A stretch of DNA of 64,000 nucleotides from Streptosporangium sp. NBC_01495. Lineage in GTDB: Bacteria > Actinomycetota > Actinomycetes > Streptosporangiales > Streptosporangiaceae. The notes under the pieces were generated by a model that was given only the letters and a program-made list of their open reading frames with translations, made no database searches and was not told the origin of the DNA. Shown piece after piece: positions 45,633 through 53,459 of the stretch. The stretch lies in assembly GCF_036250735.1 (NCBI RefSeq), contig NZ_CP109430.1, positions 2,046,001 through 2,110,000 of the forward strand, read 5' to 3'. Every line of letters starts with the position of its first letter. The first letter of the stretch is position 1. Made by a program: the position numbers and the translations under genes.

Positions 45633-46841
45633 TCACGCGGTCAGGCGAGACGCCGAGCGGCGGCTCGCCCCGGAGACGGCCCGCAGGGCGGCCTCCGCCG
45701 CGATCAGGGCGCTGTGCGAGGAGACCTCGCTGAGCAGGCCGGGAGCCGCCACCGCGTCGCCGATCAGCCAGACGCCGTCCCCCCGGTCGACCGCGGGCCG
45801 ATCCCGCCAGGTGGTCCCCGGCAGGTCCAGAGCGCCGGTGCGGCCGTTGCACGTGGCCTCCCGCCGCCAGGTCGTCCGCTCCCGCCAGCCGGGGAGCCCG
45901 AGATCGGCCACCCGTTCCGCCCTGGAGATCGCCTCCGCCTTCGTCTCGCCCGGCCTGACCGGCATCTGCAGCTGGCAGAGGCTGTGCCCGTCCGGGGCGA
46001 GCGAGGGGTCCGGCAGGCTGTACCGCTCCATGAAGCCCCCCTCCTCCAGGTCGGAGACGACGAAGAGGTCGTCGGCGCTCTTGCGGAGGCCGAGGTCGAG
46101 CAGGACGGCCTTCCCGCTCTCCCAGCGCAGCGACTCGTCGCCGAGCAGTCCCCTGGCGGCGTCCAGCGAGGTCGCCACGATCACCGGGGTGTCCTCGGGC
46201 AGGCGGTCCACCCGCGAGCCGGTCTCGATCCGCACGCCCAGGCCGCGCGCGTGGGCGGCCATTCGGTCGATCACCCGTCCCCAGCCGCCGATGACGTAGC
46301 GCGGCGCCGGATACTGCGGCGCGGTCGCCCGCAGCACCCGCTCCCAGACGAACGCCGCCGACAGCCGCCCGGGGTCCGCGTCATAGGTGATCACGCCGAC
46401 CAGCCCGGCGGCGGCCCGCATGCCCTTCTCACCGAAGCGGCGGGTGGCCCAGGTCCCGAAGGTCTCGTCCACCGGTGCCCGCAGGCGCCGCCTGGCGAGT
46501 GCCTTCAGCAGCGACAGGGGCGGCATGCCCGACAGCCGGCCGCCGTGGCGGAACCTGCTCCTGGCGAGCATGCCCGGCGTGAGCCTGGTGTACGGCCGGA
46601 CCAGCCCCCTGGCCGCCAGCCAGCGCCACGGCTCGCCGTCGGAGTAGAAGACGTGGGTGCCGTCGTTGGCGACGTACGGCGCGGCGGTGCTGCGGGCCCG
46701 GCCGCCCGGCTCCCGGTGGGCCTCGTGGAGGGTGACCCGCGCGCCGCCCTCGGCGCACGCGATGGCCGCGGTGAGGCCGGCGAGCCCGCCGCCGACGATG
46801 GTGATGTCGTTGCCGCTGATGTCTCGCGTCTCTCGTGTCAT
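45633..46841 (-). CDS. FAD-dependent oxidoreductase (amine oxidase/phytoene desaturase type)
   Basis: The 402-aa flavoprotein has an N-terminal dinucleotide-binding motif DITIVGGGLAGLTAA (Gly17-Gly22) and ends with GDGVWLIGDAVAAPGLLSEVSSHSAL, the FAD-binding C-terminal motif. The middle contains GGRARSTAAPYVANDGTHVF. The substrate is unknown. It lies directly downstream of the ECF41 sigma gene and has its own ECF41-type promoter, with the start codon 8 nt after the -10, which explains the missing ribosome site. Confidence 0.88.
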   Translation of the reverse strand: MTRETRDISGNDITIVGGGLAGLTAAIACAEGGARVTLHEAHREPGGRARSTAAPYVANDGTHVFYSDGEPWRWLAARGLVRPYTRLTPGMLARSRFRHGGRLSGMPPLSLLKALARRRLRAPVDETFGTWATRRFGEKGMRAAAGLVGVITYDADPGRLSAAFVWERVLRATAPQYPAPRYVIGGWGRVIDRMAAHARGLGVRIETGSRVDRLPEDTPVIVATSLDAARGLLGDESLRWESGKAVLLDLGLRKSADDLFVVSDLEEGGFMERYSLPDPSLAPDGHSLCQLQMPVRPGETKAEAISRAERVADLGLPGWRERTTWRREATCNGRTGALDLPGTTWRDRPAVDRGDGVWLIGDAVAAPGLLSEVSSHSALIAAEAALRAVSGASRRSASRLTA

Positions 46842-46849
46842 GCCCGTAC

Positions 46850-46877
46850 GACGGATCGAAGGACGCCTTTTGTGACA
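46850..46877 (-). promoter_or_regulatory. ECF41-type promoter of the oxidoreductase gene
   Basis: Reading the minus strand: -35 TGTCACA (46877-46871), 17-bp spacer, -10 CGTC (46853-46850), then 8 nt to the ATG at 46841. The ECF41 consensus reported for this sigma group is TGTCACA and CGTC with a spacer of about 16 bp. Confidence 0.8.
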
Positions 46878-46906
46878 TCCCCGCCAGGTTTCTCCGGGCG
46901 GGGAGG

Positions 46907-47791
46907 TCAGAGCCGGGAGAGCTTCTCCGGATTCGCCACCAGGAAGACGGTCCTGATCAGGCCGTCCTCGATGACCAGGGAGAACACCGTGACCGGCCGT
47001 CCCTCCACCGTCACCACCATGGCCGGCCCGCCGTTCACCTCCGCGATCTCCATGTCGAGGCCGGAGACCGGTTCGGCGCCGATGCTCTCCATGAAGGTCC
47101 GCACGCGCTCCCCGGACGCGATCGAGGACAGGAAGCGCGCCACCTTGCCCGCGCCCGTGATGACCCGAAGCGGGGCCTTGGTCTTGCCGCCACCGTCGCT
47201 GACCAGCGACGCGTCCTCGGCGAGCATCGCGGTCAGCGCTCCCAGGTCGCCGCCCACGGCCGCCTCGGCGAACCGCTCGGTGAGCCTGCGCCGCAGCCCC
47301 CGGTCCACCTCGAACCTCGGCCTGCCCTCCTGGACGTGCTCCCTGCCGCGCCGGGCGAGCTGCCGGGTCGCCGCCTCGCTGCGCTCGATCATCTCGCCGA
47401 TCTCCGCGTACGGCATGCCGAACGCCTCCCGCAGCACGAACACCGCGCGCTCCAGCGGGGACAGGGTCTCCAGCACCACGAGCAGCGCCAGCTCCACCGA
47501 GTCGGCCAGTTCGGCCCGCTCGGCCACGTCCGGGGTGACGATCAGCTCCGGCAGCCACGACCCGACGTAGGCCTCACGCTGGGCCTTCACCCGCCGCAGC
47601 CGGTCGACGGAGAGCCGCGTCACCACCTTGACCAGGTATGCCCGGTCGTCCTCCACCCGGGAGAGGTCGACACCCGACCAGCGCAGCCACGCCTCCTGGA
47701 CGACGTCCTCGGCGTCGGTCACGCTGCCCAGGATCCGGTAGGCGACCCCGGTCAGCAGGTCGCGATGCTCCTCGAAACGCTCAACGGCCAT
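46907..47791 (-). CDS. ECF41-family sigma factor with fused SnoaL-like regulatory domain
   Basis: The 294-aa product has sigma region 2 (about residues 5-70), region 4 (about 100-155) and a C-terminal SnoaL-like domain. ECF41 hallmarks are present: WLPE in the linker (79-82), DGGGK (199-203) and the terminal NPEKL (287-291). In this group the C-terminal extension replaces an anti-sigma factor. The start at 47791 is supported by a matching promoter 8 nt upstream. It is followed by the flavin oxidoreductase, consistent with the oxidoreductase partners known for ECF41. Confidence 0.94.
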   Translation of the reverse strand: MAVERFEEHRDLLTGVAYRILGSVTDAEDVVQEAWLRWSGVDLSRVEDDRAYLVKVVTRLSVDRLRRVKAQREAYVGSWLPELIVTPDVAERAELADSVELALLVVLETLSPLERAVFVLREAFGMPYAEIGEMIERSEAATRQLARRGREHVQEGRPRFEVDRGLRRRLTERFAEAAVGGDLGALTAMLAEDASLVSDGGGKTKAPLRVITGAGKVARFLSSIASGERVRTFMESIGAEPVSGLDMEIAEVNGGPAMVVTVEGRPVTVFSLVIEDGLIRTVFLVANPEKLSRL

Positions 47792-47799
47792 AGGGATTA

Positions 47800-47826
47800 G
47801 ACATATCACGGGGCCCAGATGTGACA
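47800..47826 (-). promoter_or_regulatory. ECF41-type autoregulatory promoter of the sigma gene
   Basis: On the minus strand: -35 TGTCACA (47826-47820), 16-bp spacer, -10 TGTC (47803-47800), then 8 nt to the ATG at 47791. The geometry is the same as at the oxidoreductase gene. Confidence 0.7.
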
Positions 47827-47833
47827 TGACCTG

Positions 47834-47849
47834 GTAAACGACTGTTTAC
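47834..47849. promoter_or_regulatory. Operator-like dyad GTAAAC-GACT-GTTTAC
   Basis: A perfect 6-4-6 inverted repeat lies 14 nt before the MFS start codon. This architecture is typical of TetR-family operators controlling efflux genes. No adjacent repressor gene exists, so the regulator would act from elsewhere. Confidence 0.65.
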
Positions 47850-47863
47850 AGTGATCCTCTACC

Positions 47864-49330
47864 ATGCGAGGGCGGAAGTCGACAGTGAGGGAGCGGGCAG
47901 TGACGGGAACGATCCTCGCCGAACCGGGCGCCAGGCGGCAGGGCAGACATCTCTGGCTGACCCTGGTGGCGCTCTCCATGGCCGGGATGGTCGCGTCCGT
48001 CCAGCAGACCGTGGTCATCCCGCTGCTGCCCCGGCTGATGGTCACCTTCGGTGTGTCGGTGGCCGAGGTCACCTGGGTCTTCACCGCCTCGCTGCTCGCC
48101 GCCGCGGTGGCCACGCCGCTGCTGTCGCGCCTCGGCGACATGTACGGCAAGAAGCGGATGATCCTGTTCACCGTCGGCCTGCTCGTCCTGGGTTCGGTGG
48201 TCTGCGCCCTGTCCGACACCCTCCCCGTGCTGATCGCCGGACGGGCCCTGCAGGGCGCGTCGTCCGCGCTCATCCCGCTGGCCATCGGCATGATCAAGGA
48301 CAGCTTCCCGCCCGCCAGGGTCATGACGGCCATCGGGGTGGTCAGCGCCACCATGGGCGTCGGCGGCAGCCTCGGCATGATCGTCACCGGCCTGATCGCC
48401 GACCGCACCCCCAGCCACCACCCGGTCTTCTGGATCACCGCGGGACTCGGTGTGGCCGCGGTCGTCCTCATCGCGCTCAGCGTCCACGACAGCGGGGTCG
48501 GCGCCGGGGGCCGCCCCGACCTCGTCGGTGCGGCGCTGCTGTCCGTCTGGCTCGTCTGCCTGCTGCTGGCGATCTCCAAGGGCAACGACTGGGGCTGGGG
48601 CTCGGGAATCGTCGTCGGACTGTTCGCGGGCGCGGCCGTGTTCTGCGCCGCGTGGGTCTTCAGCCAGATGAGGCTCCGGGCGCCGATGATACGGCTGCAC
48701 CTGCTCGTCGGCCGCCGGTCCCTGCCGGCCAACCTGGCCTCGATGCTCCTGGGCTTCGCCATGTTCGGCTCCTTCACCCTGATCTCCAGCTTCATCCAGA
48801 CGCCCTCGTCCGCCGGGTACGGCTTCGGCGGATCGGTCCTCGACGTCGGCGTCTACGCCCTGCCCAGCGCCGTGACCATGCTGCTCTCCTCCTTCATGGC
48901 GGGCCGCCTCTCCAGTCGGCTCGGCCCCGCCTACTCCCTCGCCCTTGGCGCGGGCCTGTGCGCGGCGGGATTCGGCTGGTTCACCTTCTTCAACGACTCG
49001 GTGCTCCATCTGGTCGGTTCCAACGCCGTACAGGGTCTGGGGTTCGGCATCGGCTTCGCCGCGCTGGGGGCGCTCGCCGTGCAGCACGTGCCGGTGGACC
49101 AGAGCGGCATCGCCAGCGGCATCAACTCCCTGGTCCGCTCGATCGGCGGCAGCGTCTCCGGCGCCGCGACCTCCGCCCTCCTCACCTCGATCACCATCGC
49201 CGGAACCTCCGTACCCTCCCGCGACGCGTACGTGATCTCCTTCGGGATCATCACCGCGAGCGCCGTGGGCTCCGCGGCCGTCGCGCTGGCGACCGGAATG
49301 AGGGCGCGAGGACTGTCCCGAATCGGTTAG
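47864..49330 (+). CDS. MFS drug-efflux-type transporter (DHA2-like, 14 helices)
   Basis: The 488-aa product begins with a cytosolic basic stretch, then shows about 14 hydrophobic segments. The DHA signatures RLGDMYGKKRMIL (motif A) and GRALQGASSALIPLAIGM (motif C-like) are present. Family members export drugs or secondary metabolites by proton antiport. Only about 70 bp separate it from the divergent ECF41 gene. The dyad in front suggests repressor control. Confidence 0.87.
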   Translation: MRGRKSTVRERAVTGTILAEPGARRQGRHLWLTLVALSMAGMVASVQQTVVIPLLPRLMVTFGVSVAEVTWVFTASLLAAAVATPLLSRLGDMYGKKRMILFTVGLLVLGSVVCALSDTLPVLIAGRALQGASSALIPLAIGMIKDSFPPARVMTAIGVVSATMGVGGSLGMIVTGLIADRTPSHHPVFWITAGLGVAAVVLIALSVHDSGVGAGGRPDLVGAALLSVWLVCLLLAISKGNDWGWGSGIVVGLFAGAAVFCAAWVFSQMRLRAPMIRLHLLVGRRSLPANLASMLLGFAMFGSFTLISSFIQTPSSAGYGFGGSVLDVGVYALPSAVTMLLSSFMAGRLSSRLGPAYSLALGAGLCAAGFGWFTFFNDSVLHLVGSNAVQGLGFGIGFAALGALAVQHVPVDQSGIASGINSLVRSIGGSVSGAATSALLTSITIAGTSVPSRDAYVISFGIITASAVGSAAVALATGMRARGLSRIG

Positions 49331-49349
49331 GATTTCATCTGCATCGCAA

Positions 49350-49422
49350 GGGGCTATGGCGCAGCTGGTAGCGCGCCTCCATGGCATGGAGGAGGTCTGG
49401 GGTTCGAATCCCCATAGCTCCA
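49350..49422 (+). tRNA. tRNA-Ala (anticodon GGC), copy 2
   Basis: This copy is base-for-base identical over 73 nt to that at 34643-34715, including G3-U70, anticodon loop atGGCat and no encoded CCA. It lies 19 nt after the MFS stop, on the same strand. Confidence 0.96.
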
Positions 49423-49433
49423 CTTCGGTGACT

Positions 49434-49487
49434 GGGGTCCGCTGTTCGCAGGTGAAAGCCTGCTCCCGGCGGGCCCCTTCGTCGTTT
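49434..49487 (+). terminator. Terminator after the second tRNA-Ala
   Basis: The outer stem ggggtccgc (49434-49442) with gcgggcccc (49469-49477) and the inner stem gcagg/cctgc (49448-49463) are followed by ttcgtcgttt. Confidence 0.75.
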
Positions 49488-49491
49488 ACAC

Positions 49492-49541
49492 GGGGGGGCG
49501 ACCCCCCGAGCCCCCCGGTGTGGGGGCTGTGCCCCCACACC
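49492..49541. repeat. G/C-tract double hairpin
   Basis: ggggggg-cga-cccccc (49492-49507) is followed by a perfect 11-bp stem, ggtgtgggggc-tgt-gcccccacacc (49517-49541). Similar g-tract/c-tract elements are frequent intergenic repeats in actinomycetes, from memory. The rest of 49542-49745 contains no gene I recognise. Confidence 0.65.
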
Positions 49542-49745
49542 CCCCTTTCCTCGCTTCGCTCGGGGGCCGGCCTCGCGGGGCTGAGCGGTTTCGGAACCTC
49601 ACGAGTCTCCTGGACCGTGAATCCAGCCCGCCGGCCGTGTTCCCGTGGCTCGCGGGAGACAGAACCGGCGGCCGGCACTCCCAATGCCTGGAGTGATCCG
49701 AGCAGGCGGTGATGGACGGGGCAGGACCACGGCCACGTGGCGGAG

Positions 49746-50243
49746 TCAGTCGTCGGAGGCGACGACGACGGTCAGGGAGTCCTCGTTCCGGTCGATCAGG
49801 ACGAGTTCGTGGAACTCGCCGAGGATCCATCCCAGGTCGTCGTCGCGGGCCGCCTCGTCGAGGTCGCGGAGGCGGTAGCGGGAGGTGGCCGCGCGGATCA
49901 GCGGGTAGACCTCGGCCTCCAGGTCGTGGGCGACCGTCTCGGGCAGGTCGGCGTACCTGCCGGCCCAGGTGCGGATCGTGGCGCAGGCGGTCTCCTGGTC
50001 GACCTCCTCGAACGAGGCCGCGGAGAGCGCGTCGAGGCGGTAGGGGCCGTGCACCGGCCCGTTCTCCTTCCGCGGGTCGGAGCCCAGGTAGTCGTCCCGG
50101 TACAGCTGGTGGGTGAGCAGCGCGGTGAGCAGCGGTTCGTCGTCCTGCCGGGTGGTGACGCGGAAGTGCTTCACGTCCACCCAGCGGTAGGTCCTGTCCT
50201 TGAAGGTGACCAGGGTGGTCGAGGCGAACGCCAGTTGCTCCAT
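49746..50243 (-). CDS. Hypothetical protein (165 aa)
   Basis: The product is acidic and soluble, with a segment FKDRTYRWVDVKHFRVTTRQDDEPLL and a C-terminal WILGEFHELVLIDRNEDSLTVVVASDD. It has no signal peptide or known motif. A start at 50243 (MEQLAFASTTLV) fits a leaderless message, since tatcgt on the minus strand ends 7 nt upstream. An ATG at 50270 is also possible. I do not recognise a family. Confidence 0.65.
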   Translation of the reverse strand: MEQLAFASTTLVTFKDRTYRWVDVKHFRVTTRQDDEPLLTALLTHQLYRDDYLGSDPRKENGPVHGPYRLDALSAASFEEVDQETACATIRTWAGRYADLPETVAHDLEAEVYPLIRAATSRYRLRDLDEAARDDDLGWILGEFHELVLIDRNEDSLTVVVASDD

Positions 50244-50442
50244 GAGGGTGACGATAGTGACTTCCGGCATCTGCTGATCACCGATTGGTCGAACCGGACG
50301 AGCGCTGGGGAAACGGGAAAAACGGGGTACGAGCTGGGGGCGGGCGGTGGCGGGTACCCGTTCTCCTGGAGAGCGGCGACGTTTGCCGCTCCGGGGTGAG
50401 GGCAGCCGTCGGGGTATCCGACGTGGTGCTACAGGAGGTCAG

Positions 50443-51360
50443 ATGCTGCCCCGGAAGCAGAAGGTCGGCACGGTCGCGGTGATCGCCCACCAGAGGAAGA
50501 CGTTCGGCGGAGGGCTGGACGAGCTGCGCAGGCTCCTCGCCGACGAGGGTGTCGGCGAGCTGCTCTGGTATGAGGTGCCCAAGAGCAAGAAGGCGCCGAA
50601 GAAGGCGAAGAAGGCGCTGAAGGAAGGGGCCGACCTGGTCCTGGTGTGGGGTGGCGACGGCATGGTGCAGCGCTGCGTGGACGCGCTCGCGGGCTCCGGC
50701 GTCACGGTCGGCATCCTCCCCGCGGGGACGGCCAACCTCTTCGCGCAGAACCTGGGCATCCCCGAGGACCTGCCCAAGGCCGTGCACATCGCCTTCCACG
50801 GCGAGAGCAGGAAGCTGGACCTCGGGAAGGTCAACGGGGAGCACTTCGCCGTCATGGCCGGGGTCGGCTTCGACGCGGCGATGATCGAGGACGCCGACCG
50901 TGGGCTGAAGGACCGCCTGGGGCGCGCGGCGTACGTCTGGACGGGGCTGCGCCACGTCCGGGGGGAGCTCGTGCCGATGGAGGTCAAGATCGACGGTGTG
51001 ACGTGGTTCGAGGGTGAGGCGAGCTGCCTGCTGCTGGGCAACGTCGGCACCATCACCGGCGGCATCGAGGCGTTCGACGACGCGCGTCCCGACGACGGAT
51101 GGCTGGAGATCGGCGTGACCACCGCGGAGGGGCCGATCCAGTGGGCCCGCGTGCTCGGCCGGATGAGCGTGGGGCGGTCCGACGAGTCGCCGTTCGTCCG
51201 GATGACCCGGGCGCGCAAGGTGACCGCCACGTTCGGTACTCCCATGACCTACGAGCTGGACGGTGGCGCCAAGGGCACCGTCACCGAGCTCAAGGCCAAG
51301 GTCGTGCCCGGCGGCATCACCGTCCGTGTCCCCGAGTCCACCGACCCCGGCCGGTCGTGA
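50443..51360 (+). CDS. Diacylglycerol kinase-family lipid kinase
   Basis: The 305-aa product has the DAGK catalytic motif VWGGDGMVQRCVDALAG (a GGDGT variant with Met in place of Thr), then GILPAGTANLFAQNLGIP and the second-domain GVGFDAAMI. It phosphorylates a lipid such as diacylglycerol or a sphingoid base; the exact lipid is unknown. ATG 50443 follows CAGGAGGTCAG. The upstream open extension to 50347 is Arg-rich and rejected. Confidence 0.9.
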   Translation: MLPRKQKVGTVAVIAHQRKTFGGGLDELRRLLADEGVGELLWYEVPKSKKAPKKAKKALKEGADLVLVWGGDGMVQRCVDALAGSGVTVGILPAGTANLFAQNLGIPEDLPKAVHIAFHGESRKLDLGKVNGEHFAVMAGVGFDAAMIEDADRGLKDRLGRAAYVWTGLRHVRGELVPMEVKIDGVTWFEGEASCLLLGNVGTITGGIEAFDDARPDDGWLEIGVTTAEGPIQWARVLGRMSVGRSDESPFVRMTRARKVTATFGTPMTYELDGGAKGTVTELKAKVVPGGITVRVPESTDPGRS

Positions 51361-51543
51361 TCGCGGGGCACCGGCTCCGGTCGGCGGCGATCGCCGGTCG
51401 CCGCGCGGCCGGTGCCGGTGCGCGGTGTTCGGGGTACGGTCGGCGGGGCGGCCCCGAAAATCCCCCTTTCGGCCAGCATTCATGACAAATGCAGATTCGG
51501 TATGGTTGTCGATTAATTTCGCTTAGTGGGAAAGAGCGGGTCG

Positions 51544-51675
51544 ATGACCGGTAGTCGCTGGACGGAGGCCGACGCCCCCGAGCCTGTCCGTTCCGGTTCC
51601 GCCTCGCACGCCGCCGCCCAGGCCCGCCCGCGGGCGGGGTCCGAGCGGCCGACGGGAACCGTGTACGAACTGTGA
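51544..51675 (+). CDS. 43-codon ORF ending in a GTGA overlap with the SRPBCC gene
   Basis: ATG 51544 opens a frame that ends in TGA at 51673-51675, overlapping the GTG start of the next gene. The peptide (TGSRWTEADAPEPVRSG... ending VYEL) is hydrophilic and unlike known families. GGGAAAGAGCGGG lies before its ATG, whereas the SRPBCC gene has no good ribosome site of its own, so coupled translation is plausible. An AT-rich stretch at 51480-51530 is the probable promoter. Confidence 0.4.
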   Translation: MTGSRWTEADAPEPVRSGSASHAAAQARPRAGSERPTGTVYEL

Positions 51676-52109
51676 TCGAGCTGAGGGTGGCGATGGAGAT
51701 AGCCCATCCCGCGGCCGAGATATGGCGGATCGTCGCCGACTTCGGCCAGGACCCACGGTGGCGTGCGGGCGTGACCACGATGGCGCCCGACCCGCCGGGA
51801 CTCGTCGTCCCGGGCACCACCACCGACGAGATGATGCGTTTCGCCGGACGCCTCTACTACATCAGCGGCCTGGTGACCTCGGTGGTGCCCGGGAGGGAGT
51901 TCGTCTGGCGGGGGACGTCGGGGATCGACGTCGAGGGCGGCAGGTCGGTCGTGCCCCTGGATGACGACCGATGCCTGGTGACCATGTGGTTCCGGGTCAG
52001 GCTCCCCGGCCTGCTGCGCCTGCGCGCGCCCCTTCTCGAACGCATGCTCAGGCGCAGGCTCCAGCAGAACGTCCGACGTCTCGGTGACCTGGTCACCACG
52101 GACGCGTGA
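51672..52109 (+). CDS. SRPBCC-family protein
   Basis: The 145-aa product follows the polyketide cyclase/START-like pattern: IELRVAMEIAHPAAEIWRIVADFGQDPRWRAGV at the start, then a central FVWRGTSGIDVEGGRSVVPL strand and a long C-terminal helix LLERMLRRRLQQNVRRL. It probably binds a hydrophobic ligand. The GTG start overlaps the upstream 43-codon frame. Confidence 0.78.
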   Translation: MIELRVAMEIAHPAAEIWRIVADFGQDPRWRAGVTTMAPDPPGLVVPGTTTDEMMRFAGRLYYISGLVTSVVPGREFVWRGTSGIDVEGGRSVVPLDDDRCLVTMWFRVRLPGLLRLRAPLLERMLRRRLQQNVRRLGDLVTTDA

Positions 52110-52139
52110 CGTCGCCCCACGCGTGACCGCCCTCCACGG

Positions 52140-52337
52140 TTATCGCGGTGACCGCGTTCGCGTGGCCGCCCGTGTCGCAGTCCGCGTGACCGTCATCTGC
52201 GGTTCGGTCACCCAGCTGTCGCAGCCGCCCTTGTCCGGGTCGACATGGGCGGGCCGGAGCAGGCCGATCGTGTCGTAGTGGCGCAGTATGCGCACCCACA
52301 TCTGACCGAGCTGGGAGAACTCTCCGATACTGAACAT
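52140..52337 (-). pseudogene. Truncated MerR-family regulator
   Basis: Residues 1 to about 36 (MFSIGEFSQLGQMWVRILRHYD...GLLRPAHVD) are an unmistakable MerR N-terminal HTH. The rest of the recognition region (normally a YRYY-type segment) and the whole effector domain are absent. The frame runs on into unrelated Thr/Arg-rich sequence and stops at 65 codons. No continuation was found in the other frames. The start codon lies 10 nt after an intact MerR-type promoter. The remaining 503-nt gap holds no other gene. Confidence 0.75.
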
Positions 52338-52347
52338 GGTGCTTCCA

Positions 52348-52378
52348 GGTATAGGGGCTGACACCGTGTCAGCCCCAA
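52348..52378 (-). promoter_or_regulatory. MerR-type promoter with 23-bp operator palindrome
   Basis: A perfect 11-1-11 dyad, ggggctgacac-c-gtgtcagcccc (52354-52376), covers the spacer. On the minus strand, -35 TTGGGG (52378-52373), a 19-bp spacer and -10 TATACC (52353-52348) form the over-long spacer typical of MerR-activated promoters. Confidence 0.75.
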
Positions 52379-52612
52379 CCCCCGGGATCTCCCTGTGCCG
52401 GGTCACCGCGTGTCCTCAAGGTTTCCGCGCTCGCACGTCGAGTACGGCAGGCGATACCTCGGCTGGGGGTTCTTCGTGGTGCGCCGCCGTTGACGGCTAC
52501 TGGCGAGTAGGAATAGGTTTCCGGATACCGGCTGGTCGGTTCAGAGGGACGTCGGCTTCGCCCGGCGCGAGGTCGAGAACCCCGGCCGTTCCGTTGACTT
52601 CGTGGAGGCGTG

Positions 52613-53446
52613 ATGACCGACGTCCGGCTTGCCCGTCAATCCTGGCGCCGCCTGGAGCCCGTCCACGGGATGATCTATTTCGTGCCCGAGGCCACCGAGC
52701 GCTACGCCGCGCTCGGCCTCGACAGCCGCGCGGGCTACTTCGCCTCCCGCTCCGCGGCCTTCGGCACCGCCTCCGCCGAGCTGGTCATCGCGACCTTCTA
52801 CAACTTCCACCCCGCCCTCGTACGGCGCGCGCTCCCCGCCGCGTGGCGGGTCACGACCCCGGAGAAGCTGCTCGCGGCCCGGCTCGAAGCCGCCGGAGCG
52901 GCCCTGCGCCGGGCCGGGATCCACGAGATCGACACCCTCGCCGAGACGGCCGAGCTCGCCACCCGCGCCGCGGAGAGGGCGTGCGATTACCTCCAGGGGC
53001 GCCCGCTGTTCGCCGCGCACGCCGCGCTGCCCTGGCCCTCCGAGCCGCTCCTGCGGCTCTGGCACGCCCAGACGCTGCTTCGCGAGTTCCGGGGTGACGG
53101 GCACGTCGCGGCCCTGCTGACCGAGGGCGTCGGCCCGCTGGACGCGCTGGTCCTGCACGCCGCGACCGGTCACATCCCCACGGTGTTCCTCAAGTTCAGC
53201 CGCGACTGGCCCGAGGAGGAGTGGACCGCGGCCGAGGAGGGGCTGCGCGGGCGCGGCCTGCTGGCCGGGGACGAGCTCACCGAGGAGGGCGCGGCGCTCA
53301 GGCAGCGGATCGAGGACCGCACCGACGAGCTGGCGCTGCCCGCGTACGCCGCGCTCTCCGACGACGAGCTGGCCCGCCTGGCCGAGCTGGCCCGCGTCTT
53401 CGGCCGGGCCGTGGTGGACAACGGCCTGCTCACCCTCTCCGGCTGA
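52613..53446 (+). CDS. SCO6745-family protein
   Basis: The 277-aa product opens SWRRLEPVHGMIYFVPEATERYAALGL and contains YFASRSAAFGTASAELVIATFYNFHP, the signature of the SCO6745 family found in actinomycetes. Its C-terminal half (GLLAGDELTEEGAALRQRIEDRTDELALPAY) looks like a MarR-like winged helix, so a regulatory role is conceivable, but the function is unknown. ATG 52613 is 6 nt after GGAGG; a GTG one codon upstream is also possible. Confidence 0.8.
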   Translation: MTDVRLARQSWRRLEPVHGMIYFVPEATERYAALGLDSRAGYFASRSAAFGTASAELVIATFYNFHPALVRRALPAAWRVTTPEKLLAARLEAAGAALRRAGIHEIDTLAETAELATRAAERACDYLQGRPLFAAHAALPWPSEPLLRLWHAQTLLREFRGDGHVAALLTEGVGPLDALVLHAATGHIPTVFLKFSRDWPEEEWTAAEEGLRGRGLLAGDELTEEGAALRQRIEDRTDELALPAYAALSDDELARLAELARVFGRAVVDNGLLTLSG

Positions 53447-53459
53447 GCCCGCGGGCGGC

